From an uncultured Alistipes sp. (GTDB taxonomy: Bacteria; Bacteroidota; Bacteroidia; Bacteroidales; Rikenellaceae): DNA of 64,000 bases. Below, piece after piece: positions 49,039 to 57,702 of this stretch (the first letter of the stretch is position 1; the number at the start of each line of letters is the position of its first letter). The notes under the pieces are model-generated. The model was not told the origin of the DNA. It saw nothing but the letters and a program-made list of their open reading frames with translations, and did not search any database. The position numbers were made by a program, and so were the translations under genes. The stretch is from the NCBI GenBank assembly GCA_947623305.1, contig CANQGQ010000012.1, positions 19,639 to 83,638 on the forward strand, read 5' to 3'.

Positions 49039-49464
49039 ATGGCATTTATCACACCCAAAGAATTGGAAACGCACCTCTATAAAGAGAATATAGAGGCTAT
49101 CAGCAGGGAGGATGAAACAATCCTCACGGCAGCCATAGACGCTGCCGTACAGGAAGCATACGGATATCTTGGTGCGTATGACCGCAAAAAGATTTTCGAG
49201 GCCACAGGGAGCCAAAGAAACGCCCTCCTGCTCATTTTTGTAAAGGACATAGCCGTGTGGCATTTCGTGAACCTATGCAATGCCGGTACTGACCTGCAGC
49301 TCCGGCAGGATAGGTACGAGCGTGCCGTGGCATGGCTCAGGCAAGTACAGAAATCAGACATTAAGCCTAACCTCCCCATTATAGACGAGGACGGTGACGG
49401 GAAACCGGATACTGCAGGTGAATATATCTACGGGAGCAATCCCAAGCGTAATCAACATTTTTAA
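49039..49464 (+). CDS. Mu gp36-like head protein (DUF1320)
   Basis: 141 residues. FITPKELETHLYKENIEAISREDETILTAAIDAAVQEAYGYLG is the DUF1320 pattern, as is AVWHFVNLCNAG...RYERAVAWLRQVQK. It is probably a head-completion/connector protein. It starts 2 nt after the terminase. Confidence 0.82.
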   Translation: MAFITPKELETHLYKENIEAISREDETILTAAIDAAVQEAYGYLGAYDRKKIFEATGSQRNALLLIFVKDIAVWHFVNLCNAGTDLQLRQDRYERAVAWLRQVQKSDIKPNLPIIDEDGDGKPDTAGEYIYGSNPKRNQHF

Positions 49465-49467
49465 TAT

Positions 49468-52002
49468 ATGACTATGGCGAACAAGAAAAAAAAGACGGCC
49501 ACGACAAATACCGGGGCAAAATCAAAGGAGCAGCTGGTCATCCATCAGATCGTAGTCAAGGCTCCCCAGCGGAAAGTGTATGACGTGGGGAATTGGCGGA
49601 CGGCTCTCTCCTCTGCAGACAATGGACGAACAAAGCAGCTTTATGACCTGCTTGATGATATCATGATTGACGGCGTTTTGAGCGATGCCGTTCAAAAGCG
49701 TATCGATGCGGTCACGAACTCGGAGCTTACTTTCCAAAATGCGGCTGGGGAGGAAGTGGAGGAGATCGCAGACCTGATGGACACCACCGCATGGGAGGAT
49801 CTGCTGACTGAAATCCTGAAAAAGAAAATATACGGGCGTTCAGGCATTGAAATGACCTTTAATGACGGTTTCAACGTGGAACCGATTCCGGCAAAGCATA
49901 TCAACCTGAAAAACCGCACAATCCTCCGGCAGGACACGGACGAAATAGGCATACCATACGAGGGAGATTCACAGCTGCTCATTCTCGGCAAAGACCGGGA
50001 TTTCGGTTTGTTACTCAAGGCGGCTCCCTATGCCATCTACAAACGTGGAGGCTTTGGGGATTGGTCACAATGGATCGAGCTTTTCGGGATGCCCCAGCGC
50101 ATCGGTAAATACAACACGTATGATCCGGAGAGCCGCAAGCTGCTGGAGGAGGCTTTCGATAAAGCCGGATCCGCACCGTATGTGGTCATCCCAAAAGAGG
50201 CGGATGTGGAAACCAAAGAGGGCGGAACGGGTTCAGGATCCTCGTACAACGAATTCCGGCAGGCCAACAACGAGGAGATGCTGATCACTATCCTCGGACA
50301 AACCATGACCACCGTACAGGGAGAGAAAGGCGCACGTTCATTGGGTGAGGTTCACAAGGAGGTAGAGGAGGGAAAGAATAAATCTGACCTCCGGTACGTG
50401 CAGCGTGTCCTCAACCAAAAGGTACTCCCCATGCTGGAGGCGAGAGGGTATCCCGTTGCTGGCGGAAAGTTCATTTTCCCCAAAGCGGCGGAGCAGCTCT
50501 CCGTTGCCGAGGTGGTGCAGCTCTCCGACATCATGGATATCCCGCAGAGCTACCTGCATGAAAAATATTCGATTCCCGTGCCTAAAGATGGGGAGCCGGT
50601 CGCAAAACGTGCCTCCTCTCAGGCCGCTCAGTTCGATATAGGAGAGGATTCGGAGGAGGATACAATCAGTAATGCAGACCGTAATTTCTTTATGCGCTTA
50701 TGGGATTTTTTCGTGCAAGCCCCGCAGGTCGGGGCATCCATTGGAAAAGCCCCCATCAGGCTGAATGATAACGCTCCGATGTCGGAAAAGCTGGCCGCAA
50801 GGATTGCAAACGGCGAAACCGGGAAGTTCGATGCGGAGTTGTTCTCCTTTATTGCTACCGACTTTTTGAACGGTGTTCAAAGTGCGTTCAAACGTTCAAT
50901 GAACCATGCGGATGTAAGATTCGCATACGGCCTGCAGGATGACGCTTTCATCACCGCTTTGGAGATGAACCTGTTTCATTTCTCCGCCGGTAAGACGCTG
51001 GCGGAAATTCAGGAGCTGAACAAGGCGTTCAGGGAGAGCGGTAATTTTCAGGAGTTCTCCAAAAAAGCGGAGCAGATATGTGGCACGTTCAATAAAACGT
51101 GGCAAAAGACGGAATACGAAACGGCGGTACTAACGGCGGAGTCCGCCAGCAATTACCACCGGCTCATGGGAAAAACGAAAATGTTCCCTTATTGGAAATA
51201 TGTCACTGCCGGGGATGAAAAGGTAAGGGAGGAACACCGGAAGCTGGACGGGGTGATATTACCGGCCAATGATCCACGGTGGAAAAAGATATTCCCGCCT
51301 AATGGCTGGAAATGCCGTTGCCGGGTGGTTCCGCTCATGAAACACGAGGTAGAGGGTATAGACATCAACGCCATGCGTGCCATTGTCGACGAATACCTCG
51401 GTACGAGTGAATGGAAAATGAACGAGGCTCAGGGCTGGGACTCAAACCGGGGAGAAACGGCTGAGGTATTTTCCAAGAACCAGCATTATATCCGCAAGTT
51501 TCCCGACAAGGCCGCCTCCTTGCTGGGTGACCTGCATTATAATGATTACGGGCTGGAGTCCTTTGGAAAGAAAGCGGCGGCAGCGACCGAAAAAGCACCG
51601 GTGTTTGCCGGGGATCCGAACCAGTGGAGAGATTCGCATCAGGTGATGGATGACTACAAAGGCCGAAAGGTGCAACTTACGGAGGAGGTGTTCAAACGCC
51701 ACACCACAAAGAAATACGAGGAGGCTCGTGTTCCTCTCGTGGAGTGCATCCCGGACGTGCTTAAAAACCCTGACGAGGTATGGATAAACGACTATCAAAA
51801 GAAGTTCGACAACCTGAACTTTATCAAGTTTTACGAGGATAAGGTGATTAACGTGGTTTGCGAGGTCAAGAACGGAACGCTCTATCAGGTCACGACATGG
51901 TTCGAGATAGAACAAAACGCCAACATCAAGGTGAAAGGCCGCAAGAGCAGAAAGATAGATCCACGATGGAGATATCGCCGTGGTCTGCTTATCAAAAAGT
52001 AA
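49468..52002 (+). CDS. Fused portal (DUF935), MuF head morphogenesis and C-terminal nuclease-like domain
   Basis: 844 residues with three parts. Residues about 35-430 are a Mu gp29-type portal (RKVYDVGNWRTALSSAD, YGRSGIEMTFNDGFNVEPIPAKHI, LGQTMTTVQGEKGARSLGEVH). Residues about 470-690 are a MuF/gp30 minor head protein with AGDEKVREEHRKLDGVILP and FPPNGWKCRCRVVPL. Residues about 710-844 (HQVMDDYKGRKVQLTEEVFKRHTTKKYEE...NGTLYQVTTWFEI) resemble the small EndoU/barnase/RelE-like nuclease domains found at the ends of MuF polyproteins. In Mu, portal and gp30 are separate genes. The last domain may be injected with DNA. ATG 49468 or 49474 could be the start. Confidence 0.85.
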   Translation: MTMANKKKKTATTNTGAKSKEQLVIHQIVVKAPQRKVYDVGNWRTALSSADNGRTKQLYDLLDDIMIDGVLSDAVQKRIDAVTNSELTFQNAAGEEVEEIADLMDTTAWEDLLTEILKKKIYGRSGIEMTFNDGFNVEPIPAKHINLKNRTILRQDTDEIGIPYEGDSQLLILGKDRDFGLLLKAAPYAIYKRGGFGDWSQWIELFGMPQRIGKYNTYDPESRKLLEEAFDKAGSAPYVVIPKEADVETKEGGTGSGSSYNEFRQANNEEMLITILGQTMTTVQGEKGARSLGEVHKEVEEGKNKSDLRYVQRVLNQKVLPMLEARGYPVAGGKFIFPKAAEQLSVAEVVQLSDIMDIPQSYLHEKYSIPVPKDGEPVAKRASSQAAQFDIGEDSEEDTISNADRNFFMRLWDFFVQAPQVGASIGKAPIRLNDNAPMSEKLAARIANGETGKFDAELFSFIATDFLNGVQSAFKRSMNHADVRFAYGLQDDAFITALEMNLFHFSAGKTLAEIQELNKAFRESGNFQEFSKKAEQICGTFNKTWQKTEYETAVLTAESASNYHRLMGKTKMFPYWKYVTAGDEKVREEHRKLDGVILPANDPRWKKIFPPNGWKCRCRVVPLMKHEVEGIDINAMRAIVDEYLGTSEWKMNEAQGWDSNRGETAEVFSKNQHYIRKFPDKAASLLGDLHYNDYGLESFGKKAAAATEKAPVFAGDPNQWRDSHQVMDDYKGRKVQLTEEVFKRHTTKKYEEARVPLVECIPDVLKNPDEVWINDYQKKFDNLNFIKFYEDKVINVVCEVKNGTLYQVTTWFEIEQNANIKVKGRKSRKIDPRWRYRRGLLIKK

Positions 52003-52027
52003 AAGGAGGCTCTGAGAACCTCCTTTT
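52001..52027 (+). terminator. Hairpin terminator after the portal fusion
   Basis: AAAAGGAGG and CCTCCTTTT form a 9-bp stem with a 9-nt loop. The run of T is part of the stem end. It overlaps the last stop codon and would limit read-through to the gpG gene. Confidence 0.65.
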
Positions 52028-52164
52028 ATATACGGATTAACATCCCGCTCCGCCGTATAAAGCCCGGACTTTTTGATGCCCCCGTCATCCGTCAGGTGTT
52101 GGCATATTCGATTCATCCCCGGAGCGATATGCTTACGGAAGCAAATATACAAAATTATTTCAAT

Positions 52165-52641
52165 ATGAATATCAAAGAATTAAATAATTATCTGCAATCG
52201 CTCCCGGAGGAGATAATCTCCGATGCGGCAGAAATCGTGGCAGAAACGGCCACGGAATACTATAAATCAGCTTTCAAGAAGAAAGCATTTGACGGGAACC
52301 CGTGGACTCCGGCAAAAGTACCGAAAACAACCGGTTCCCTGCTGATCGACTCCGGTGCGCTGGTGAACAGTATCAGACCGGCGGTGATAACTCCCCAGCG
52401 GGTGGTTATCTCTGCAGGGAATGAAAAGGTAGATTACGCTCAGGTACACAACGAGGGATTCAAAGGTATAGTACCCGTACCGGCACACACCCGGAAAACA
52501 AAACGGAAAGATGTACCGGTCAAGGCGCACACCCGGAAAACTAACATCCCGAAACGTGAATTCATGGGAGATTCCGAAGAATTGAACGAGCAGATACACG
52601 CACGGATAGAGGGATATATTGACTCACTTAACAATGAATAG
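52165..52641 (+). CDS. Tail completion protein, Mu gpG-like virion morphogenesis family
   Basis: 158 residues from MNIKELNNYLQSLPEEI. AFKKKAFDGNPWTPAKVPKTTGSLLIDSGALVNSI is the phage virion morphogenesis signature (S-tail/gpG: W-x-P, L-x-x-S-G-x-L-x-x-S). VDYAQVHNEGFKG and a basic repeat (PAHTRKTKRKDVPVKAHTRKT) follow. The preceding 160 bases contain no gene. Confidence 0.82.
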   Translation: MNIKELNNYLQSLPEEIISDAAEIVAETATEYYKSAFKKKAFDGNPWTPAKVPKTTGSLLIDSGALVNSIRPAVITPQRVVISAGNEKVDYAQVHNEGFKGIVPVPAHTRKTKRKDVPVKAHTRKTNIPKREFMGDSEELNEQIHARIEGYIDSLNNE

Positions 52642-52643
52642 CT

Positions 52644-53075
52644 ATGAACAAAGAAATTTTTATTGCCGTTTGTGACCGGCTGAAAACAGAAGTACCCGGG
52701 CTCCGATGGATAGATGCCGAGGAGGGACAACTTAACACGGGAGAGCGGCCTGCTGTGGCTTTCCCGTGCTGCCTGATAGATATATCTTACCCGTCCTGCG
52801 AAACCCACATGGGTGGACGGCAAAAGATAAAGGCGCAAATACAACTCAGGGTGGCCTTTCAAGCCGGAGGGAGTACAAATGCAGCAGCCCCTAAACTTGT
52901 CAGGGAACACGCTCTCTCCTGCATGGACACGTTGGATAAGATACACGAGGCTTTGCAATGGTGGAACGGCGGGAACCTTTTCAACCCGATGCGCCGCCTC
53001 CGGGGTGCGCCGGAAAAAAGAGCGGACGGTCTGAAAGTCTATAACGTGATTTATGAAACCGAGTTTATGGATTAG
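52644..53075 (+). CDS. Mu gp37-like tail terminator/minor protein
   Basis: 143 residues. EIFIAVCDRLKTEVPGLRWIDAEEGQL and RPAVAFPCCLIDISY fit the beta-alpha tail terminator pattern. It is 2 nt after gpG and converges with the next gene on the opposite strand, overlapping it by 4 nt. Confidence 0.65.
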   Translation: MNKEIFIAVCDRLKTEVPGLRWIDAEEGQLNTGERPAVAFPCCLIDISYPSCETHMGGRQKIKAQIQLRVAFQAGGSTNAAAPKLVREHALSCMDTLDKIHEALQWWNGGNLFNPMRRLRGAPEKRADGLKVYNVIYETEFMD

Positions 53076-53419
53076 TTCCAATCAAAGCCGGGAAACATCG
53101 CTTTGAGCTTGCGGGTGGATGCTTTGGAACGCAGGAGTTCATTGTAAAAATCATCCTGTTCCACCAGCGTGTTGCTGATGGTTCGCTCTTCGACAAAGAA
53201 CTCGTTATCGGAAAGGATTCTCAGCACGTCATCGAAGCGGCGGCGTTTGATCTCAGTCCAATAGTAATAACGGGCGGTCATGATGCGGTTCCGCTTTTCG
53301 AGGCGGTCACGGCGGGAGGTGATGGCAGCATCGGAGGAGGCAACCGTGCGTGTTCTGCGGCGGTTACCGGCTTTCTCTATTTCCGGGCAAAAAAACGGTA
53401 TTACGAGCTGCTCCTGCAT
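53072..53419 (-). CDS. Phage basic protein, candidate late-gene regulator
   Basis: 115 residues, strongly basic (RRRTRTVASSDAAITSRRDRLEKRNRIMTARYYYWTEIKRRRFDDVLRIL). A possible HTH-like segment FFVEERTISNTLVEQDDF follows. It has its own promoter element on the minus strand (TACCTTTG, 53447-53440). It is alone at the junction of the early and late regions, where Mu carries mor and C. A regulatory role is inferred from position and composition only. Confidence 0.5.
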   Translation of the reverse strand: MQEQLVIPFFCPEIEKAGNRRRTRTVASSDAAITSRRDRLEKRNRIMTARYYYWTEIKRRRFDDVLRILSDNEFFVEERTISNTLVEQDDFYNELLRSKASTRKLKAMFPGFDWN

Positions 53420-53439
53420 ATTGATTTGATTACTTAATA

Positions 53440-53447
53440 CAAAGGTA
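53440..53447 (-). promoter_or_regulatory. -7 promoter box of the junction gene
   Basis: Minus strand TACCTTTG, 20 nt before the ATG at 53419. The -33 position holds TTCG (53470-53467) at 19-nt spacing, a partial match. Confidence 0.5.
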
Positions 53448-53471
53448 CATTATTTGCACCATAGTACGAAA

Positions 53472-53507
53472 AAAGTCCGCTGAAAATTAGGATTTCAGCG
53501 GACTTTT
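53472..53507 (-). terminator. Hairpin terminator of the early operon
   Basis: AAAGTCCGCTGAAA and TTTCAGCGGACTTTT form a 14-bp stem with a short loop, 20 nt after the last early gene. It separates early transcription from the junction gene. Confidence 0.8.
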
Positions 53508-53526
53508 ATTATTGATTAAAGGGCTT

Positions 53527-53769
53527 TTACATTGCAAGCATACCCTCTTTGTCATCCTTACCCGGAACGAACGGCTTTATAGTGGTTATCACCGAGCTGG
53601 TCACTTTCACTCTGCCGGATCCGAGGCAGGTCGGACATTGGCAGGATCCGGATACCTTTGTCCTGTTCTCATCGCTGTACTCGAATACAACGCCTTTTCC
53701 CTCGCAACGCTTGCATACAGCCACACGGGTGGGAATATACCGGGCTTTCGCATTATTCGTCTGTTCCAT
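53527..53769 (-). CDS. Small zinc-ribbon protein (DnaJ-type CxxCxG pair)
   Basis: 80 residues. VCKRCEGKGVVFEYSD and CPTCLGSGRVKV form a two-CxxCxGxG module like one zinc site of DnaJ. No other domain is present. It overlaps the preceding gene by 17 nt. A second protein of the same kind is encoded at 56380-56607. Function is unknown. Confidence 0.7.
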   Translation of the reverse strand: MEQTNNAKARYIPTRVAVCKRCEGKGVVFEYSDENRTKVSGSCQCPTCLGSGRVKVTSSVITTIKPFVPGKDDKEGMLAM

Positions 53770-54037
53770 CTGATTCCTCCTTTATTATGGTTAATTCTTC
53801 ACTTGATTTCGGGTGATACATGAAATCGGTTTTGAGCTTTTTGAAAACCGTAAGTTCCACCTGAAAATTCTCAAATTCCTTGTTCCGGCTGGAAAGCTGG
53901 CGTTTGATGAACTCGGTAACGTCACGTTTCATTTCAGGAACCGACATCTCGACACCGGTTTCCGGCACGTATAAGCCCTCAAGCCGGAGCTTGCGGTAAC
54001 CTCTGCGGTGGATTTGGAATTGAACTTTGTATATCAT
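53753..54037 (-). CDS. Early/middle phage hypothetical protein
   Basis: 94 residues starting MIYKVQFQIHRRGYRKLRLEGLYV. It is basic at the start and acidic at the end (EELTIIKEESDGTDE). No motif was recognised. It lies 12 nt after the DUF3164 gene. Confidence 0.6.
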   Translation of the reverse strand: MIYKVQFQIHRRGYRKLRLEGLYVPETGVEMSVPEMKRDVTEFIKRQLSSRNKEFENFQVELTVFKKLKTDFMYHPKSSEELTIIKEESDGTDE

Positions 54038-54049
54038 GACCGTCCCTCC

Positions 54050-54718
54050 TTATGCTTCTGTCATACCCAGAGGAATGGTCACCCACATACCGTCCCCGTT
54101 CTTCATTTCCGCTCTCACAAACTGTTTGCTGATCGCTGGCTGGTATGCCTCCTCAATGATGCGGACACCCTCCATGAAACGGTCATTGTCGCTTTCCTCG
54201 GCAATCTTGCGGAGCTGGACGATACGGCTGGCTTTTAACGTGCCTTTGGAATCACGAGCCAGCAGTTTCAATACCATGTTCACGAGTGATTTCGTTTTAG
54301 CATTGTCGGCGAGGCTCTCGATGTACTCTTTCACGATAGCGATGCCGTCCTCCACCGTGTCACGGTAGCCGTCCGTCACGTACACTCCGAGAGTGATGCG
54401 CTTGGTTCCCTCCGAATTGGTAAAGGTATGGCTGCGCTGATCATCCTTTACGACTTTCAGAACCTCGCATTTCATGTCAAGAATACTTTTAAAGTTCTCC
54501 AGCACCGTCTTTTTGGTTTCCTTGATATCCTCACTCAAGGAGAGGAGTACCGGGATTGCGCTGTTCACTTCATCATCCACCATTTGGCGGTACGTTTCAC
54601 GTTCGGCTTTCGCCTTTTCCTGAGCCTCTTTTTTGGCCTTTTCTTTACGGAAAGCCTCGAATTGAGCCTTTTCCTCCGCCGTCATTTCAACGGTCTGCTT
54701 TTCTTCAATCTGTGCCAT
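54050..54718 (-). CDS. DUF3164 family protein
   Basis: 222 residues from MAQIEEKQTVEM. It has a charged helical N-terminus, then SEGTKRITLGVYVTDGYRDTVEDGIAIVKEYI and SKQFVRAEMKNGDGMWVTIPL, the DUF3164 pattern found in the early region of Mu-like phages. Function is unknown; possibly DNA-related. Confidence 0.75.
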   Translation of the reverse strand: MAQIEEKQTVEMTAEEKAQFEAFRKEKAKKEAQEKAKAERETYRQMVDDEVNSAIPVLLSLSEDIKETKKTVLENFKSILDMKCEVLKVVKDDQRSHTFTNSEGTKRITLGVYVTDGYRDTVEDGIAIVKEYIESLADNAKTKSLVNMVLKLLARDSKGTLKASRIVQLRKIAEESDNDRFMEGVRIIEEAYQPAISKQFVRAEMKNGDGMWVTIPLGMTEA

Positions 54719-54749
54719 AATATCACATTTTAAATGGTTTATAAATAAG

Positions 54750-55172
54750 TTAATTGAGTTCTTTCTTTGCTTTCTGCATATCCTTTTGCCGGATGGAGCG
54801 GATCCGGAGCAATACCGCATCCAAATCATCAGCGGACAACTCCCTGAATTTCTTTCCTGCGATACGAACGCCCAAACAAAAGTTATCCACCGCCGCCCAA
54901 TTTGCCGTATCAATACCCATCAACTGCATTTGGTGGAGAACGGCAGAGCGTTTCTTTTTCAGAACCTCGTAACTGACCGGACGGCTGGATCCGGTCTGCT
55001 TCTCCATCTCCCGTATCATCGAGTTATATTCACTCAAAGTCATTTCTCTCAGTGAGTCCGTCCGCCCATTCGTAAAGCTGGATACAAGCTGCAGCTTTAA
55101 ACCGTCCCTGTCAGAACAGGGCATTTTCGCCAGCAGCGTCCAAAAACGTGAATAACTGTTTGTCTTTGCCAT
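54750..55172 (-). CDS. GemA/Mu gp16-like protein
   Basis: 140 residues from MAKTNSYSRFWTLL. RDGLKLQLVSSFTNGRTDSLREMTLSEYNSMIREME and NFCLGVRIAGKKFRELSADDLDAVLLRIRSI fit the gp16/GemA family of Mu-like phages, which modulates host gene expression and gyrase. Similarity was judged by eye, so confidence is moderate. Confidence 0.55.
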   Translation of the reverse strand: MAKTNSYSRFWTLLAKMPCSDRDGLKLQLVSSFTNGRTDSLREMTLSEYNSMIREMEKQTGSSRPVSYEVLKKKRSAVLHQMQLMGIDTANWAAVDNFCLGVRIAGKKFRELSADDLDAVLLRIRSIRQKDMQKAKKELN

Positions 55173-55174
55173 AA

Positions 55175-55444
55175 TCAATCAAGTTCAGGGGTTTCACTCT
55201 CTTTTAGGGATTGCAGGACGTACAATTCGGTAATGGCCGGGTTCGTCCCCAAATTACTTTCACCGGAGTCATAGGCCAACTCAAATTCACGCTGACAAAT
55301 GGCTCGCTGCTCCTGCAGCTTGGATGCCGCATACTCTTTCATGGCATCGACAATACGTTTTAATTCTTCGGGAGAGAACTTTCTGCCGAGTTCCTCGTTC
55401 TTTTTCAGGCTGAATACCTGTCTTAATGCTGATAACGCTTTCAT
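55175..55444 (-). CDS. Early phage hypothetical protein
   Basis: 89 residues, MKALSALRQVFSLKKNEELG..., helical and charged. It overlaps the upstream gene by 4 nt (ATGA) and precedes the GemA-like gene by 2 nt. No domain was recognised. Confidence 0.6.
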   Translation of the reverse strand: MKALSALRQVFSLKKNEELGRKFSPEELKRIVDAMKEYAASKLQEQRAICQREFELAYDSGESNLGTNPAITELYVLQSLKESETPELD

Positions 55445-55671
55445 ATTTGCACGACTTTTACAGGTTGTTGTACTACTTTTACCATTGCCTCCGGCACATC
55501 CTTGATGATAGCTGCGGCCAGCTCCGGGTTCCGGAGTTCAACCACCGCCCATTCATCTTTCTTGGCCGGACTGATCAGCAATTTCTCCGGTCGGTTAAAG
55601 CAAGTCCAATCCATCAGAACTGTACTTAAAGAGGCTACCGGTAAGCCTATTTGATAAAGATCATTTCCCAT
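55441..55671 (-). CDS. Early phage hypothetical protein
   Basis: 76 residues, MGNDLYQIGLPVASLSTVLMDW...VKVVQQPVKVVQI. No motif was recognised. It overlaps its neighbours by 11 nt upstream and 4 nt downstream, so it is translationally coupled. Confidence 0.55.
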   Translation of the reverse strand: MGNDLYQIGLPVASLSTVLMDWTCFNRPEKLLISPAKKDEWAVVELRNPELAAAIIKDVPEAMVKVVQQPVKVVQI

Positions 55672-56371
55672 TGATTTGCTTGTTTAAATTAATTTTTGAA
55701 CCGTCATCATATCCGGAACAATAGGCGGAGGCGTTCACTTTATTCCGGTTCTTGGATTTATGGGTGGTTGTGCCTATCGATTGAAAATAATCATCAATCA
55801 AATGACTGTGGCATAGCATCAGACCTGTTTCCTCCGCTGTTTTCCGAATGCTCTCAAACTGTTTCCGTAAACCGGTACAACATCCCAACAAATAAGATTT
55901 GATATAATTCCGTTTAAACTTCTTTGTCCGGTAATACCCTCTGCGGGTAGCCACATACTCGGTGCAACGTTCTACCGACAACCGGCGGAATACAGACCTC
56001 AAGTAATTATAAAGCGAGAGCACAACTTCCGCATTTTCCCGTGTACCGACTACCACCATGTAAGTCGTACCTCCATGCAACAAAATCCGGCAAAAATTAT
56101 ACTCGCATATAATCCGCAACAAATCCCTTTTCCAAATATTCCCATACGTGTCCTGATAGGTTATTTTCTCCGATTCACTCACGGATATCATATTCTTTTG
56201 TTCTTCCGGGGTAACATCCATCAATGACAAATTATAGGATGTCAGCAGCCGGTTTACAGCCTCCGCAGCTGCATGGGCTTCTCCCTCGGATCCGATTTTT
56301 ATGGCAGATTCTTTTAACCGGAGCAGCTTTCTAATTTTCGCCAATATATTTTCAGGTACTTCTTTTTCCAT
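55661..56371 (-). CDS. DUF2786-like phage protein
   Basis: 236 residues. The N-terminal ILAKIRKLLRLKES...GSEGEAHAAAEAVNRLLTSYNLSLMDV matches the DUF2786 pattern (L-A-K-I-x-K-L-L, E-A-x-x-A). A second half with FKRNYIKSYLLGCCTGLRKQFE is like DUF7168-type extensions. Often found in phage early regions; biochemical role unknown. Confidence 0.72.
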   Translation of the reverse strand: MEKEVPENILAKIRKLLRLKESAIKIGSEGEAHAAAEAVNRLLTSYNLSLMDVTPEEQKNMISVSESEKITYQDTYGNIWKRDLLRIICEYNFCRILLHGGTTYMVVVGTRENAEVVLSLYNYLRSVFRRLSVERCTEYVATRRGYYRTKKFKRNYIKSYLLGCCTGLRKQFESIRKTAEETGLMLCHSHLIDDYFQSIGTTTHKSKNRNKVNASAYCSGYDDGSKINLNKQINGK

Positions 56372-56379
56372 CGTTCATT

Positions 56380-56607
56380 CTATTTTGCAGGTTTCCACTC
56401 GATAGTTATCACGGCATCGAGTTTACCGCTACCTTTGCAGACCGGGCAATCAACTTTCACCCGTTCCCGTTGTTCCTCTCCCCAAAAGAAACCGTTACCG
56501 TGGCAATAGCTACACCGGTGGCCTTTGCTGGAGATACTTTCTTTCTGATTTCCCTCCCCGATAAACATGGGAGGCGAAATCGTTATAACTTGATTATTTT
56601 TACTCAT
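56380..56607 (-). CDS. Small zinc-ribbon protein (second copy)
   Basis: 75 residues. CSYCHGNGFFWGEE and CPVCKGSGKLDAV form a DnaJ-type CxxCxGxG pair, as in the gene at 53527. It lies between the ATPase and DUF2786 genes. Function is unknown. Confidence 0.7.
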   Translation of the reverse strand: MSKNNQVITISPPMFIGEGNQKESISSKGHRCSYCHGNGFFWGEEQRERVKVDCPVCKGSGKLDAVITIEWKPAK

Positions 56608-56618
56608 TTCCGTTCGTT

Positions 56619-57239
56619 TTAAGCGTTATCTCCCCAATATCTTACCGCACCCTCATCCCAAATTGTAAAATGCCCCACGGAGCCGAAAAAGCGGCCTCTC
56701 GAGAAAGCCCGGAACCCCTCCACGTAAATTTTCAGGGCGGCATCATACATCACTTTCTTTGCGCTCCGACCATCAGGGTTCCGGCCATCTGCATGGCTGA
56801 TAAAAATCAGCAGCTTGTTCCGGTGCGCCTCCTTAAATTTGATGTATTCTTTATAGCTCATTTGGGTGTATTGGAAACTGTCAATGACGTAAAAATCGGG
56901 GCTTTTATGCTTATCCATTCTTTCACCAAGCTCGGACATCGGCTCACAGTCAAGCAGCTGGAAACGGCGGTTTACCTCGGCCATGTTGAAACGGCGGAGC
57001 GTGTTCTGCATGGTGAGGCTCGCACCCTCTTCGAGGCTGTCATAAGCCACCCGCCCAAACTTTGCCAGCTCTTTACAAAGCTGCATGACAAAGCTGCTTT
57101 TCCCGTTACCACTATTGCCCCAAATAAACCAAACGCCAATCCGTTCAGGCTCTCCGAAAGCGTCCGCCCATGCGCCTGTCAGCTTGAGCGTTTCTTTCTT
57201 CATGCTTACTGCTTCTGTTACCGATAATGCCCGTGCCAT
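56619..57239 (-). CDS. Phage P-loop ATPase (RecA-like)
   Basis: 206 residues. Walker A is GNSGNGKSS (41-49), and PDFYVIDSFQYTQ looks like Walker B. LLIFISHADG is a sensor-like strand. Proteins of this kind in phage early regions are RecA/DnaB-type or Sak4-like recombination ATPases. It follows the ASCH-like gene by 3 nt. The precise role is inferred. Confidence 0.72.
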   Translation of the reverse strand: MARALSVTEAVSMKKETLKLTGAWADAFGEPERIGVWFIWGNSGNGKSSFVMQLCKELAKFGRVAYDSLEEGASLTMQNTLRRFNMAEVNRRFQLLDCEPMSELGERMDKHKSPDFYVIDSFQYTQMSYKEYIKFKEAHRNKLLIFISHADGRNPDGRSAKKVMYDAALKIYVEGFRAFSRGRFFGSVGHFTIWDEGAVRYWGDNA

Positions 57240-57242
57240 AAA

Positions 57243-57686
57243 TCAATATCTGAAATCTGTAAAATGAATAATCACTCCCTCGAATGTGTTGGAGGTCTTA
57301 AAAAACCAGCTCACGAAATCATCGAGAGTCATCCCGTCATTAGCAGCCAGCTGCTCCACGTTTAGGATACGTTTTCCGTCTATGAAAACGGTCGGCTGCT
57401 CGACATCGGAGTCCCATGTCATTTGCACCTGCTGGATACCGATTTTTTTCAACCTTTTCACCTCCAGCTGCGGAGTATGATAAGGACGGCCAATCCACCG
57501 GCGGATAGATAGCTCCGCATTATGGGAGTTGATAAGCTCCACGTTGTACGCCCATTTGCCCGGATCCTCACGAAACGTGTGGATCTTGGTTCCTTTAATC
57601 ACTTTCTCAGGAAAGCCGGTGAGCTGGCCTCTTTTCAAATGGCCTGCCGGGAACCGGCTTGCGAGTGGTAAAACAATTTGTTTCAT
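57243..57686 (-). CDS. Phage protein with ASCH/PUA-like features
   Basis: 147 residues. VIKGTKIHTFREDPGKW and the following short beta pattern recall ASCH domains, which bind RNA or modified nucleotides. LDDFVSWFFKTSNTFEGVIIHF is the C-terminus. The similarity is weak and not proven. It starts after a GTTCAAACGC inverted repeat near 57.7 kb. Confidence 0.5.
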   Translation of the reverse strand: MKQIVLPLASRFPAGHLKRGQLTGFPEKVIKGTKIHTFREDPGKWAYNVELINSHNAELSIRRWIGRPYHTPQLEVKRLKKIGIQQVQMTWDSDVEQPTVFIDGKRILNVEQLAANDGMTLDDFVSWFFKTSNTFEGVIIHFTDFRY

Positions 57687-57702
57687 ATACTTTTTGAATT
57701 AC

